A program made the translations under genes and the position numbers. A DNA stretch of 64,000 bases from contig NW_026251770.1 in the NCBI RefSeq assembly GCF_025024155.1, positions 172,464 through 236,463 on the forward strand, given 5' to 3'. The notes under the pieces are model-generated. The model saw nothing but the letters and a program-made list of their open reading frames with translations, was not told the DNA's origin and did not search any database. This DNA comes from Gamsiella multidivaricata (taxonomy: Eukaryota; Mortierellomycota; Mortierellomycetes; Mortierellales; Mortierellaceae). Positions 22,007 through 35,026 of the stretch are shown piece after piece (within the stretch, counting starts at the first letter, position 1; every line of letters starts with the position of its first letter).

Positions 22007-25000
22007 TCTCATCTCAGTTCCAAGTGCTTTATTGCATTCATTTATCCAAAGCATAAAAATGAAAATAAAAAAAAGCATGATTGACGCCCACGATTTCAAT
22101 CCAGGGCATAAATGAAATTCACATTCATTTCTTTGAGGAGGTGTATTTGGTACCTATCTGAGGATAAAATGGTTGCCTGTTTGGCTGGCAAGAGGGGATA
22201 AGTACCCTTGTGGTCTCCAGCTGACAGGTCCCCAAGTAGCTGAATTGGGCCGCGTGCTTATAAAGAACTTTGGGTCCATCCAAGCACCCCATACCCACGA
22301 GACCTCGTTCGTTCTTCCAGTCTTAGATGTATGTGCAATTATATACCATTGTGGGTATAATGCAGTATGACGAGACTTACAGGTCCATAAACTGGACTAA
22401 CATTCCATGCATGACCATACATACTGGTGCAACATACAAATCCGACAAATCATCCGCAGATTGGAAGAAAGAAAAGATCAGTTCTTCCTTCCTATCCCCG
22501 GAAAAAGAAAATGCATATTTGAGGACGTGATGCGTGGGCTGGTGGGTCAGAGCACACAGACAAGGAACAGGTGCATACACGTACCAACAAAATATAGACG
22601 GCCCGAGTTGCTTTGCAATCGCACGGTCTCCTGTGTCTGCGTTTGCTCTGTAAATTCTCTGATGGTCTGCAAGAAAAAAAAGAAGAATGCAGAGCTTGCT
22701 TAACTGCAAGAGCCGATTTAACTTAACTTAACTTGACACAATAGATAAATGCCTTAAACTATACTCCTAAAAAAATTCTGAACTCAGGGCGATTTTTTTT
22801 TTCGTGGACCATGGCTTCATGTACCTCTAGGCTGATATGCCACGTTGCTGGCTGGTCTGGGCTGTTGCCATGCCGTTTTCCTCCTTTGGCCCACTCCCAG
22901 GCAGCCAGGTCCACAACTCTGAAGAGTGCTCAAGTACACTCATTTCATTAAATTCCTGGGGATCCCATCGGGCAGCCAATCGTAGGGAGGACCGTTAAAA
23001 CCATGCAAAAAGGGGCTCCCTGGTCCAAATTTTGTGGTGGTGCTACAGGCACCATGCTGGTCTGTGAGCGGGTGTCCCACCAAGGAAAGACAAGGCAGGT
23101 ATGGCATACAAATCTCTTTGCATATACTCTGGAAGGTATCCAAGATGGTCACTGCAAGTGGGAGTGCTATAAACGAAAAATAAGAGAGCGAGCACTGCAT
23201 AGCAAAAATAGTAGTCGTTTCCAGAAATAACACATGCACACCCACCCACATGGGACTCATGCACGAGGGATGAAACGTGCAGAGACGGATTTGTAATGGC
23301 CGTATTGAACAATTGAACCGACGACCACTATCGGACCATCTTTGCAAAGAAAATACCCTAGTTGCTTGCTCTTCTTCAGTCCTGGCCGTGCACTGATCCG
23401 CCATGGGGCTTTGTATAACGCCATTCTCCAAGATTTACGGTTCCCCTCAGTAACTATTCGCATCTCTGGATCCCAAGCAATCCAATAGTGCGCGCCTCAT
23501 CCTGATACACATGGTTACGGTACCAACATCAACAGACGATTGGACCATGTAACCGCCGTCCCTTTTAATCTCATAGGACTATAACTTTACCATGTTACTG
23601 AGAGGACTATGCAGCAGCAACTTTATTCTGATCAATTATATTTAGTAGGCTAGATTTTTCCTTCCCATTGGGGGACACGATCGTTTAAAGCTACCCTGCT
23701 AAGTTATCATCGCAACCTTTTTTGTCTGAGCATCGAATAGCACTAAAACATCAACATGGGACGTGTTCATGCATGGCACCCAGCTCCTTAGCCTGCCACC
23801 TGTTCATTGCGGTACGCCGCTTTTCTGTTCGGTTAGGCTACCGTACCGTAGTTTACTATTCCCATCCTCATTTGACATATAGTTCAGCATAGACTAGGAC
23901 AGCGTCATGCAGTCAGAGCGCGCCTTGTTCTGAGCCATTTTTTATAGCCTTAAAGGAAAGGTATCTGAAGTGCAGCGCTAGAACACGTTGTACTTCGACA
24001 AGGACATGAAAACAAAGAAGTCGCGTCTTTTTTTTTTTTTTTCCTTTTCTTGATTGAAAAAAAAAGTCGGGCGAATCCATAGAATCTGCATACGAAAGCG
24101 AGATGGAAGAAGTGGGCGATCAAGGAAAAACAGGATGGATATCTTGGTTTTCTCTACCTTTACCCATGTGTTACGAAGATCGCCCCTGTTTTCGTGGCAA
24201 TGTTTTGATTACTAATGTTTGGTTTGAAAGCTTGCCATTCTGGTCCCCTCTTTCCAAGGCTCAAAGATAGGTCCAATGAGCACGGTGCGAATCAGGAGAT
24301 GACGATCGTTGGATATGAAATCTCGCACTTGTTTCGGATGGTACCTGCGAGCACATTGTTCTGTAGGATTCAGTCGGGCTTCGTACTTTTCAAAGAGGGT
24401 CGTTTACCGGGGTGTCCATTCATGATTGCGGGCAAAAAAAAAAAAAAAAAAAAAGAAGCTTCCATTCCCCATCACTTGCAGGCACTCTCCTACTCTTCTA
24501 CTCTCCTAGAAAGAGACATAAAAAACGTGGCACTCCAACCGTCTTTATGGCCAGAGATAATTAAGTGAAATTATGCAACGCATGCACACAAAAAAAACAT
24601 TAACAACCTTACACAAACTCTTTCGTACAAACAAACAAAAGGTTCTTTTCTATTTCCCAAGGAGCAATTGACTTAGCACGGTGCAGCTCAAGTCTCTGTT
24701 TGATCGAGCTGAGGCATTTTGATGAAAGGACGCGCATGAAGGGCGGAGGTACCAATGCCGCACCATTGTCGCGCCATCGATCCTTAGATTATCTATCTAA
24801 CTCTTCTCTAATAGCACTCTGCCTGAAGGTCCTTGACATGGAAGCAATGGGGTCAGACACGCATCATGAATATTTTTTTTTTTTTGATTTTAGGGTGGTA
24901 AATGAGAGGCGTCCCTGACAGGGCTGGATGGCGCACAAAGACGAACACAAAGGCGGTGTGTCTGTCTGCCTGTCTGTCTGGCTTTCAAATCAAAACAAAG

Positions 25001-28000
25001 TAAAAACAAAAACTGGGTCCCCTGCAGCTGTAAGCGCGTACCGTCACCGACGCACGCTGCTCGAGACAGAAACGCTCTGCCCTTACGAGTAGGACCTTGT
25101 GCATGGGCAGATCGGAAAACCTGCAATGCAGCATATACCCCAGTGAACTCTTTACGCCTCCAGGTACGCGAACAAAGGGATACATCTCCCTTCTTGCAAA
25201 GGTGTCGCCATACTTTCTCCTTCCGCTTCATTTTTTGTAGAGGACCTCCTTACCAGTTGTTGAGTCATACGTGGCTCTGCTTTCTTGTGAGTCTGAGAGT
25301 CAGCGCTCTTCTTCCATTACTCATCATCACTGACAAAAGAGTTGCTGCTTGTAGTGGCATTGATGTCCTCTAATATACGCAAAGTATGTGCACGATAATA
25401 ACGAGCATTTCTGTCCATTCTCCGCTTAGTACGATGAGCGCTATAAATGCGGCCTTTAGAGGGCTTGTCGAGTGGAGTGGGTCTACCGACGGTATTTAGT
25501 CTACAAGGGCTGTTAATCTTGATGGCTCTCTGATAGAGTCGGTAATTAGCTCGACGCCAACCCATTTCAAAATGAACAATAAAGAGAGGAGCCAGCTGCT
25601 CATCGGCCCAGCGATCCTCTCTTTATTACTTTTTTTGTTGAGTCCATGCCCTGTTGCAATTGGTTCCTGCGCACGTTTTTCGTTTGAAAAGAAATGAAAA
25701 TCTTAAAGTGGGGGAAGTTTCAGATAAGTTATTCAGCTCCTCCATGCAAATAGGGAGAGTCTGCTTGCCTGTCTGAAGATCGCTTGTGGAGAGAACACGG
25801 GGGCAGTTTGTTTACATGCCAGGGATATAAAAAAAACGAACAAACAAAAATAAATAAGAGCAACCCAGAAATCGCCACGCGGTTGTCATGGAGATAGAGC
25901 GCCAGAGAGGAGGAAACAGAGTGGTGGAAAGGGTGTTTGATGAATAAGCAAAAAGAAATGTACAGTTTCACCAGAAACAGGTATATCTCATGCATCTCGT
26001 TATCCATTCTGGCAATCAACATCATCTTAGACTAAAGATGCATTTGTTGTTGTAAGGAATGCTCACCGAGGGTGAACCTGTCTCTTTGTGAATCGATCAA
26101 AGGTGCCACCTTGGCCAGCTTTACAATGAGGTGCTGTTCTTTCGTATAAAAAGGATGGCAAGTGCACCTCGTCGGGTTTGAGGCCTTGCTATTAAATTAT
26201 CGCTGTTGTGCCATCGGTGAGATTGTGCACGTTCTAGGTTGATGACACTTTGTTTACTGAACTTGCTGCCTGGTTCTTAAAAAAGCATAAACACTGAAAA
26301 ATACCGCTGGTCATCAGCTCTTTTATTGACGGGAACATCTCTCCTATCCTCTCTGCGGTTTCTAGGAGATATCATAGGGGCCAGTTGTAAACCGTGGGCA
26401 GTACTCATATCTAACCTTGAATCGCCTCATACGGTCAAGATGTGTATTCCATTCTATGGCCGCCGTGATATACACATAGCATGGCCTTGTCCGACAGAAG
26501 CAACGCAAGGTATTATAAGGTAGAGCGAGGCTAGAGAAAGAGAAAAAATGCGTGCAGACTCGGATAAACAAACAGCAGAACACGATCGATTGCTCTCTAA
26601 GAGGTCAACAACGTTACTCTTATGCTATCGTCTGCGAATCGATAATTACTTTGGGCTCGGATGCATTGCATAGGAAGCGTAAGGACCTTATTCATCATAA
26701 CATTCATAAACGGCCTATATTTCTAAGGTTCCTGTAACCAGAAAAACACAAGGCATGCTACAGCTGGTTCGAAATGAGATGGGCATAACTTGCAGAAGGT
26801 GATTGACACATCGACGGTGTACAAACTTATGGTCAGATCGACTTGCTTTTCTTCTCCGCGGTTGAAATCGCCACGTTTTTTTATTATTATGTTTTCTTGT
26901 CCCCTTTTGTTTATGACGAATGAGCACACTATTCTCAGGAATGCAGGACAGTAAACTAATAACCACAGGCCAGCAAAAAAAAAAGGTCCTCAGCGGATGC
27001 AGGGGTCTTTCAATTGTCCAACGGAAAAGATTCCTTCCCACAAGCTCCAGCATGGACAGAAAACATCAACAATGCCTGTCTGTATGACAGCGTCTTCCCG
27101 TGATAGTCTACATATTCTTCCCCGTTTTCTCTACATACAACATGGGGAGTATATCAAACACAACATTGCGAGGCAGAAAACAAGCCAGAGTTTAGGGAGG
27201 ACATGGCGTCCACCTCAACGTCATGGCACATATCGCATGCTTTTTTCTAAGCACCAGCGACCTTATGGATATTTTCATGGTCATCCGTTGGCCTGACACT
27301 TATTTAGGGGGTTAAGGATCTGCAGATCTAAAAACGCAGACTTACCTCCCATTCTCTTTTGTAGGATGCCCAATCTTTTGATCCAGTGGGACTGGAGAGG
27401 CGAAACGAAAGCTGGTACGATTATCGGAGGGTTATTGCATGCAGATAATACCTGCAGACGATGTGTATGTATGCGGGTGTATCCCGGAACCCTAGCAGTA
27501 TGTCATCAGCGGTTGTTTTTTTTGTGTAAAGCAGGAAGTGCCTACCCTGTTACCGTGCGCGCGCGCCATGCCAGATGGCTGTTTGCCCTCGTGGCTCAAG
27601 CGAGGTGCATTGTTTGAACACAGACAGATGCACACAGGCGTACACACGCATACGATGCACGAAAACACAGACACGCGCATACATACACGGACTACATCGA
27701 ACAAAAGAAAAAGGTCCAACGGTAAAAAAAAGCAGGTAAACAAGCGACATGGCCTAGGAACAGAGCTATACGGATTGTTTATTTGAAGGTCATCATCTCC
27801 CTGCCATGTCATGCATGTCCCTCTTTTTTCATGTTCCTGGGCCTTGCTCGGTCCTTGGGAAGATATGTTCTGTTGTCTTTGTGTAGTTTTCAGCTTGGAT
27901 GCTTTCAGATGGAATTGCCTTCGGGTGGATGGAAGGGAATAAAGTACCAAATAAAGTTCTCGTTAACGTGTCTGGAGGTGGCTCTTCCACCGCCTAACCC

Positions 28001-28864
28001 TTTCGTTCCATATGTGCAAGCAGCGACTTATTTCTTCTATTTTACGGCCCTGTTATTCAGTCCACGCGTGTTCGTAATAGTACTTTTGAATAAACGGCCG
28101 AATTCCTAAAAGAAACCCTTGCGTCTGGGTCCATTAGCTGTGTATTATTTAATACATTCTGTAATACAATCCCGTACCACCATCGATTGAACTGACTGAA
28201 GTGAATGAGCTGGCCGACTGACTACTGTAAGACCTTATAATTGGGATCGGTTGTGGAAAGCAGTTCCAGCTTCAGCAGCAGGACAGACTCTTTCCCCCCT
28301 CTCCTGTCCTTTACACCGCTCTGCGCTGTATGCTCTAGTCTCTCACCTCAGTCAATCCTCTTTCTTTGCTTCCCTTCTTCTTCCTCTTCTTCTTCTCTTC
28401 CTCTTTGTTTCTCATACACAATAGACAGATCCCTCTCACCTCTTCCATCGCTCTTCTGTCCATTACATTCCTTTCCCCTCTTGTCGATCTCATTCATTTT
28501 TTTTTAAAATAACAGGCACCTTCACACCTTGCCTCGAATCACCGATCCTCCTCTCCTCCGCTCATTCCCTCAATCCCTCAATCCCTCATTCCCTCACTGC
28601 CAGCACACCTTGCTTGTCTTCCTCATCCAGGGTCTTTGCCATCCCTTGTCCTCATTCTCCACCTACTTGCCTTAGATCTCCCTTCTCTCTGATCCTCTGC
28701 TTCCGTATCGAACGTTCCAACTACTGTTCCTCTTATTGGCCACAACTGTCCCGTGCACGCTCCTTCGCTGTCTACTGTCCTACCCGGCCTTTAAAATAAT
28801 TTTTTCTTTGTCATAACCAGAGCACAACACCCCAATTCCCTATTACACCCATCCACATTCGACC
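22007..28864. other. 6.9-kb gene-poor region
   Basis: Between the coiled-coil gene and the C2H2 gene I find no convincing protein gene except one possible small frame at 25317-25565. The DNA is AT-leaning with many homopolymers (for example A runs near 24435-24454). Open frames are short, overlap on both strands and lack motifs. The last 600 bp (28250-28860) are strongly C/T-rich and are probably the leader of the C2H2 gene. Long regulatory DNA, unannotated non-coding transcripts or old transposon debris are all possible. Confidence 0.5.
25317..25565 (-). CDS. Possible small basic protein or element fragment
   Basis: An 82-codon frame has a basic first two-thirds (GWRRANYRLYQRA; KGRIYSAHRTKRRMDRNARY) and an acidic end (SNSFVSDDE). 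Codon use looks regular and the ATG follows an A-rich context, which sets it apart from its noisy surroundings. No family is recognised. It could be a small gene, an exon of a larger one or a fragment of a mobile-element protein. There is no support beyond composition. Confidence 0.3.
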   Translation of the reverse strand: MGWRRANYRLYQRAIKINSPCRLNTVGRPTPLDKPSKGRIYSAHRTKRRMDRNARYYRAHTLRILEDINATTSSNSFVSDDE

Positions 28865-31250
28865 ATGGATATTCGTAGCATGCTCAATTCTGGGCCCGAT
28901 GCTCAGCAAAAGATGCGAGAACAGGAGCAACAGCAGCAACGTCATGGCAACAACAGCAATGGAAACGAAGACGCTGACATGGATGGTGACACAGATATGG
29001 AGGATAATCCAGATGATGAGAACGAGAACGAGAACGAGATGGACGACGGCGGCAAGGAGAGCGGCAGCTCCTCCGAGGCAGAGGGCACTGTCTCTGAGAG
29101 ACCCTACGAATGCGTTTGGGAAGACTGCACAAAGTCATTCTCTCGCCGATCGGATCTGGCAAGACACCGCAGAATTCACACTGGAGAAAGGTATGTATAT
29201 GTAAAATAACATGGCTCCGTTGCTCGTGATTGTTGTCGTGCAGGTGTAATTACATTTGTTAGTCAATTGCTCCCAAACGATTATTCTTGAGGTCATTAAC
29301 GGGATATGACTGAGAAAAGGAAGGGATGGTCCTGGAAGATGAGCTCAATGGGGATACATTGATACGACAAATTACTGCCTATGATCGATTACACAAAACA
29401 GATTCCACGCGTCCACATTGTTCTTTGCCCACTTGCGAGAAATTGCTGTGCTGGTCTATCTGCTGCATGATTCTAAACGCGTTCAATATGTCTTTTTGTG
29501 ACCAAATTGTCTTCTAGACCCTATCAATGCGACTGGGCTGGCTGTGGAAAGCAGTTTATCCAGCGTTCGGCTTTGACGGTTCATTACCGCACCCACACTG
29601 GAGAAAGACCCCATGTGTGCGAGTACGAGTCCTGTCAAAAGTCCTTCAGCGATGTATGTGTCCTTGACCGCAGAATGGATATGGTTCATACACATCTTCA
29701 AAAGCAGACGAGTTGAAACTGATCATTTTTTACTACGCGTCACTGCCATCAAATAGTCCTCCTCGCTCGCTCGTCATCGCAGGACGCACACTGGAAAGCG
29801 GCCTTATGTATGCGAACATCCAGGCTGTGGCAAGACCTTCACCCGCCGCACAACTCTGACACGTCACCAGAAGGGACACGAGCCAGATATCAGGAGCTTT
29901 ATCAGGTAAGAACATCCTGGCGACCATCATGTACGTTGTCAAAGTTATCGTTGCATTGTTTTATTCATGGACACGTAAAGTAACATGTCTTCAATAACCT
30001 ATATGATACCTAGCGAGAACAGGGAGCAGCTTGCCGCAGCAGGGGTCCTCGATTCTCTTAGCTACGGAACCAAGCTCCCCATTGCCCCAGGTCGTCCTCA
30101 TCTGCAGAGGTCTCACTCGCATTCTATCGCTCACTCCTCACCACCCTCTCCAAGTCCTCATGGTCGCCCATATGGGTCTGGATTTCTACCATCCTTGAAC
30201 CACGATCGGTTCGGAACATCGCCACATGGATCCAAGTCCCTAGGTCCAGCGGCTGCGTCAAAGTACTTTGGCACAAGCTCTCCTAGCTCATTCCAACGGC
30301 CATCTCCGCCCAATTTCGCGAGCTTTGGTCATTCCTCCTCATATCAGGGAGAGAGCGGAAGTCTTCCGCGTCATCTACAGCACTCCAGCTCAAGCAGCCA
30401 TACCAGCCATAGCTCGGGGCACTATAATGACAGTGGGCACCACGCGCACCCTCAGGGGGTCCCTCACCATCATCATCGCCAGCACTCAGAGCATGCCCAC
30501 TCTCAGCAGGAGATGTCCTCATCCCTACCTTCCCACTTTCATATGCACCCTTCGCAATCAAGACCTGCACGTTGGGAATCCCAGAGCTCCAGCAGTCGCC
30601 AGACACATGCCAGCAGTTTGAGCCCCAAAACCGAGTCTATGGATACCACAATGTCCTCGTCTTTGCCTTCACTGCCTTCATTGGGATCCAGTCACCCGTC
30701 TCCACGTGGTAGCCAGCCGGCGATGTCCTACACGCACCACAGCAGCAGCGGCACGCCCCCACTCCCTCAGTCTCCTTCGCATCCTCAGGCGCCCCATCAC
30801 CGCCACCAGCAGTCGCAGGAGTTTGGGCGGTCGCCTTTGTCACACCAGAGCTATGATCAGGGACACGGGCATGGACACGGACACGGACACAGTCAAGGTC
30901 ATGGACAAGGACATGGACACGGACATCAGCCTCACCACCAGCATTCGCGCTCCAGTGGAAGCCCTGGGCCATATTCGCAATCCTTCCCCAACTACTCTCC
31001 TATGCACCATCATGCCGCGTCGCCCTCTCCATCTCATCCACAGTCACCTCACTCTGGCCACCACCACCATTATTCGTCTTCGCCCTCGTCCTCATCCTCG
31101 TACTTCCCATCCCATCTCCCAGCTTCACCTCATTACCCCTCGTCCTCGTCCTCGTCGCAGCATCAGCAACCATCACACCATGGGTCTCCTTCACCGATGG
31201 AGGAGCGCCGGTTCCATTCGGCACCTATTCCTGTGCGACACCGATCCTAA
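28865..31250 (+). CDS. C2H2 zinc-finger transcription factor with four fingers
   Basis: Four exons, 28865-29190, 29518-29653, 29757-29905 and 30014-31250, all in phase, give 615 residues. An acidic, Asn/Asp/Glu-rich N-terminus (about 40-75) precedes four C2H2 fingers of the C-x4-C-x12-H-x3-H type: YECVWEDC..., YQCDWAGC..., HVCEYESC... and YVCEHPGC.... The first three are followed by TGER/TGKR linkers. Introns 1 and 2 fall within the finger array, one at the first linker and one inside finger 3; intron 3 follows the array. The long C-terminus is Ser/His/Pro/Gln-rich with a near-perfect GH repeat (about 30867-30935). The finger order resembles fungal Azf1/Zap1-like and GLIS-like regulators, but I assign no orthologue. 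Expected to be a nuclear DNA-binding protein. A 27-T run lies 130 bp past the stop. Confidence 0.9.
30867..30935 (+). repeat. GH-coding hexanucleotide repeat in the C2H2 gene
   Basis: Tandem GGACAC/GGACAT-type units encode alternating Gly-His (with two Q interruptions). His-rich tails can bind metal or drive condensation; here that is only a possibility. Confidence 0.8.
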
Positions 31251-32607
31251 GATGCTCTTTGATTGCCGCCATTTTTTTTTATTTTTTGATATAGACATGC
31301 CTCCATCCTTCCATCATCCTATACATAGACATTGTTTTCTTTTTTGGGACCCTAAACCAGTGTGGTTTCCTTTGCAGCCTTTTTTTTTTTTTTTTTTTTT
31401 TTTTTTCTATTATTCCTAATCATTCATTATTTCTTTACCCTGTACAAACAACCTTTTGCTGTCTTAGAGCACAAAAACGCGAATAAAACCAGCTCATAGA
31501 CTTGTAGACTTGACAGGCAGATTTTTCTCGGCGACTCCTGAAATAGCACGATGCACCATCGGCGATAAATCGATTATCAGTCAACTGCCGCCCGTCGCTA
31601 GGCTGCTTACTTAATTGTCTTTCCCGCGATCACAAGTTTATTCCTCGGGCGAAAAGTGGGTTCGACCGCACTGCTCTGTCCTTTCATGCGACTTCGCTGA
31701 CCTGCGCATTATTCTGCATGCTTGGGCTCCCTTGTTCACCACATGCCACGACTCTACTGTACTCGACTCTACACGACTCGATTCAGCCAGCAGGATTTTG
31801 CGAGGGATTCTTGTGTGACCAGCGCGAGCTCAGATCGCGTGTTGCCACCATGGACCTCGCTCAGGGGTTATTTGAAATAATAGAAGCTCGCTCTGTTCAG
31901 TAGATTAGTCTAGAGCACACTCCTGTCAGACGATGAAGACGATGGGAATGATGCCGGAAAATGCAGTGGGGTGGCCAGGACACTATTTTATTCGATCCCA
32001 GCCCCTGTGTTTGGTGGTAATGAATCGTAATGAAACATAACCTAAAAAGATGAAGCCGTAAGCTGCATGCCAGCCCCTGGAATTTATGTCTTTTAGTACA
32101 TATGCTGGTAAACACCCACCCACACCACATAGGAAGGGCATTATTAGCGCATCGCTCTCTTTGGTATGGCTCGCGCGGAACAGTTTGCCTCTGGAATCAG
32201 AGGTGGGGATTAGTTCGGTGCTTATTCCTCCCGTTTAAACTAGGCAAAAAGGCTTGACGGAAGCACTGTCTTACGCGACTATGATACGCATGGTCCCCCA
32301 CCTTTCACCGCTCAATGTTTTCTCAAACGTCTCGTAACTCCCCTCGCTCTCATCTTCACACTCTCAGAATCCTTCATTACTCTCCTCCATTCATTCCATC
32401 TCATCTGGAGGCATCGATCCTTTGAAGCTGTTTTCTCATTCCCTCTCACTTTTGCATCACACCTCTTGCTGGTCGGCCCTTTATTCAGGCCCAGTAAAAC
32501 CTAATAATCTTATTTTCTTTTCTTGTCCCTCAAAGGACCCTTTCACCTGGTCTCACAACCCCCCCTTCCACCCCCCTTCCCCTTCCCCCTTCTCACAACC
32601 TGGCGCC
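31251..32607. other. Intergenic region with poly-T tract and C/T-rich leader
   Basis: The region begins with the 3' flank of the C2H2 gene, including T27 at 31380-31406. It ends with a pyrimidine-rich leader (32330-32600) before the kelch gene. No gene is seen. Confidence 0.55.
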
Positions 32608-35026
32608 ATGAAGTTGCTGTGTCTATCCTCAACCTCAGCAGCGCTCACTATTGCGCTTGTCATTCCCCTTGTCAAGGCGCAGGCCCCACTCGCCCGGCGA
32701 AGAATGGCCTTTGCCCAGGACGATAGCAAATTATACATACAAGGCGGATTTGGCTCACAAACGTTCACAGCTCAATTCAACGCGCTGGACCTAAGCACCT
32801 CCTGGACCACGGCCTCACCCGCCTGGTCATTGCTTCAGAACGGACCACCGGCCTCACACCATGCTATGGTCGTGGTCTCACCACAACATGCAGCGGGTTT
32901 GGGAGCAGGAAAGCAGGGATATCTCTTGAGCAGCGGAGGAACTGGTGCACTGACGTTCTTTAGTACCTATGACTTGCAAGGAGCCACATGGACGAATCTC
33001 GCGCCGACGGCAGTGAAGCCGCCGTATACGGGGTTGGAGGGCCATGCGGCGGTATCGGACCCGACCACGGGGTTGGTGTACTTGGTAGGAGGGTATTTTG
33101 GAAACACGACCTACAATGACATCACGGTGTTTGATCCGTCCACAAGGAAGGTTGTGCTGCAGCAGGCGGCGACGGCGAACACTAGTCTGACGGATGTGGC
33201 GGCGGTATGGTCGACCGTTAGGAAGACGGTTTTGACGTTTGGAGGGTCCAGGGCCCCACCGGCGGCTTCGAATGGGATTGATTTGAAGAACCTGGCGGAG
33301 TATGATCCGGCGACTAAGACTTGGAAAACTATGGTATGCAATTTTTTTTATTTACCTAGCGTAGTGGTTTGGAGAAGGAAAGGCACAGAATTAACCGAGG
33401 TCTCTGGTAATCATTTTTTCTAAACCGATAGACCACCTCCGGTGCAGTGCCGCTGCGTCGATTAGATCATTGTGTTGCTGCCTGTAAGTATTTTTACTTG
33501 CTTCTTTGCTTGGAGGACAAAAACAACAACAAACAACAAGCAGCAGTTGCCTAACTTGGAGATGTTGTACGCCACCAAAATTAGCCGAGGACGGATCCAA
33601 AATCGTACTCTTTGGAGGGTCCTTAGACGCCAAAACCTACTTCTACGATATCTATGTCCTGGATATCAATACCGCAAAATGGACACTGGGAACTCCGGCG
33701 TCGATCGCACGGACGCGCATGGCCTGTGGATTCCATTCGGGCCAGTTCATCGCCTTCGGAGGATCCAGTGCCGATAACCGGACGTCGACCATGCACAACA
33801 ACATCCCGATCATTTACGACATCAGCAGCGACACCTGGGTCAACAACTACGAGGCTGGAGGACGACAGCCTAACGGAGGATCTCAACCGGGCCCATCGGA
33901 CCCTTCTTCGCCTTCGAACTCGACCCCAGGTTCGTCCGGCAGTAAGTCTAACCTAGGACCGATCATCGGAGGCGCTGCAGCAGGAGTTCTGGTGTTGGTC
34001 GGATGTGCGGTTGCGATCTGTATTGTTTTCAGGCGCAAGAAGCGCGAGAGGTCGCATAAGGCTGCGTACGCGGACGCCAAGATGGCAGGGTCGAGCGTGG
34101 GCGACGAGGATGAACGATACTATCGCCGTGGACCGTTGGCGCCTCGTGGGGACGGCGCGGGAACTTCGGACCGGGACAGGGACAGCGAAATAAGCTCAAG
34201 TATCAACACGAGCGAACAGAATCTGGGCAGCGTGCGTAATTCTGATCATTATGCTGCTGCAGAGGCGCTTCGCGGTGGACGAGAGACGCACATGAGTGGG
34301 TCACAGCAAGTACCGAGATCAGGCTATTGGGATAGCCTACTCAGAGTGGAGGATCCCGGCACAGCGATGAGACAGCTTCCGTCAGGCAGAGCCAGTTCTG
34401 CAGGTACCTCGAGTCCTGCGGGGAGGACGAGTCCTGGGAGGAGGAAGGTTCCTGTGGGAAGCATGAACCCCGCAGGAAGGATGAGTCCTGCGGGAAGCAT
34501 GGGTCCAGCAGGGAGGATGAGCCCAGCAGGGAGGATGAGTCCAGCAGGGAGGATGAGTCCAGCAGGGAGGATGAGTCCAGCAGGGAGGATGAGTCCAGCA
34601 GGGAGGATGAGCCCTGCTGCCAGAGTGGGTCCCGGAAGGAGAACCAGCCCAGAGAATAGTTCCTACGACGGTCGGATGGCCGGTCCCGGCGGGTATGGAG
34701 GTCCACCGAACGCGTCGCTGATGCAGTGGTCGGCGCAGGATCAGCAACAACAGCAGCAGATGCAGCGTTCCGGGTATGATACACCGACATCGACGTATCC
34801 CTACAAGACGCCGTATGAGGATCCGAGACTGAGCATAACAAGCGATGGTAGCAGAGAGTTTTATCCGCAACCGAACACACAGATGTCGGAAGCGAGTCCG
34901 TACCCAGGGACGGATAGCCAGGGCGGTTACAACCGGCGGGATTCTGTGAGCTCTTATGGAACAAATCCACATGCGTTTTCACCAGAGATGCCAAAGGCCT
35001 ATGTGCGTCCACCGCGTCCTATTTAA
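32608..35026 (+). CDS. Kelch-repeat single-pass membrane protein, paralogue 1
   Basis: Three exons, 32608-33333, 33432-33483 (52 nt) and 33585-35026, give 739 residues. The start at 32608 gives a clean signal peptide (MKLLCLSSTSAALTIALVIP, cut near VKAQ). The extracellular part has kelch/galactose-oxidase-like blades (LYIQGGFGSQ, LVYLVGGYFG, VLTFGGSRA, IVLFGGSLD, FIAFGGSSA). One membrane span (IIGGAAAGVLVLVGCAVAIC) is followed by a basic FRRKKRER stop-transfer. The cytoplasmic tail (about 300 residues) is disordered and carries a minisatellite-encoded MSPAGR repeat. The architecture is that of fungal attractin/Kel-like surface proteins; ligand and pathway are unknown. A paralogue with the same intron positions lies at 42.5-44.6 kb. 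An in-frame upstream ATG at 32422 exists but would bury the signal peptide. Confidence 0.88.
34468..34618 (+). repeat. 18-bp minisatellite coding for MSPAGR-type hexapeptides
   Basis: About eight to nine copies of an 18-bp unit (aggatgagtccagcaggg and variants) lie in frame. The 3' copies are near-identical; the 5' copies are diverged (GSMNPAGRMS, GSMGPAGR). Such arrays change copy number easily without breaking the frame. Confidence 0.9.

Noticed and set aside
22940..23431. 163-codon minus-strand frame in the gene desert
   Set aside because: No recognisable domain, overlapping frames on both strands, and no splice partner found.
30706..31419. 237-codon plus-strand frame overlapping the C2H2 gene
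   Set aside because: It is a frame-shifted shadow of the Ser/His-rich exon and runs into the downstream poly-T tract.
34341..35012. Minus-strand frame with SSLLDSSSLLD repeats
   Set aside because: It is only the antisense reading of the MSPAGR minisatellite in the kelch gene.
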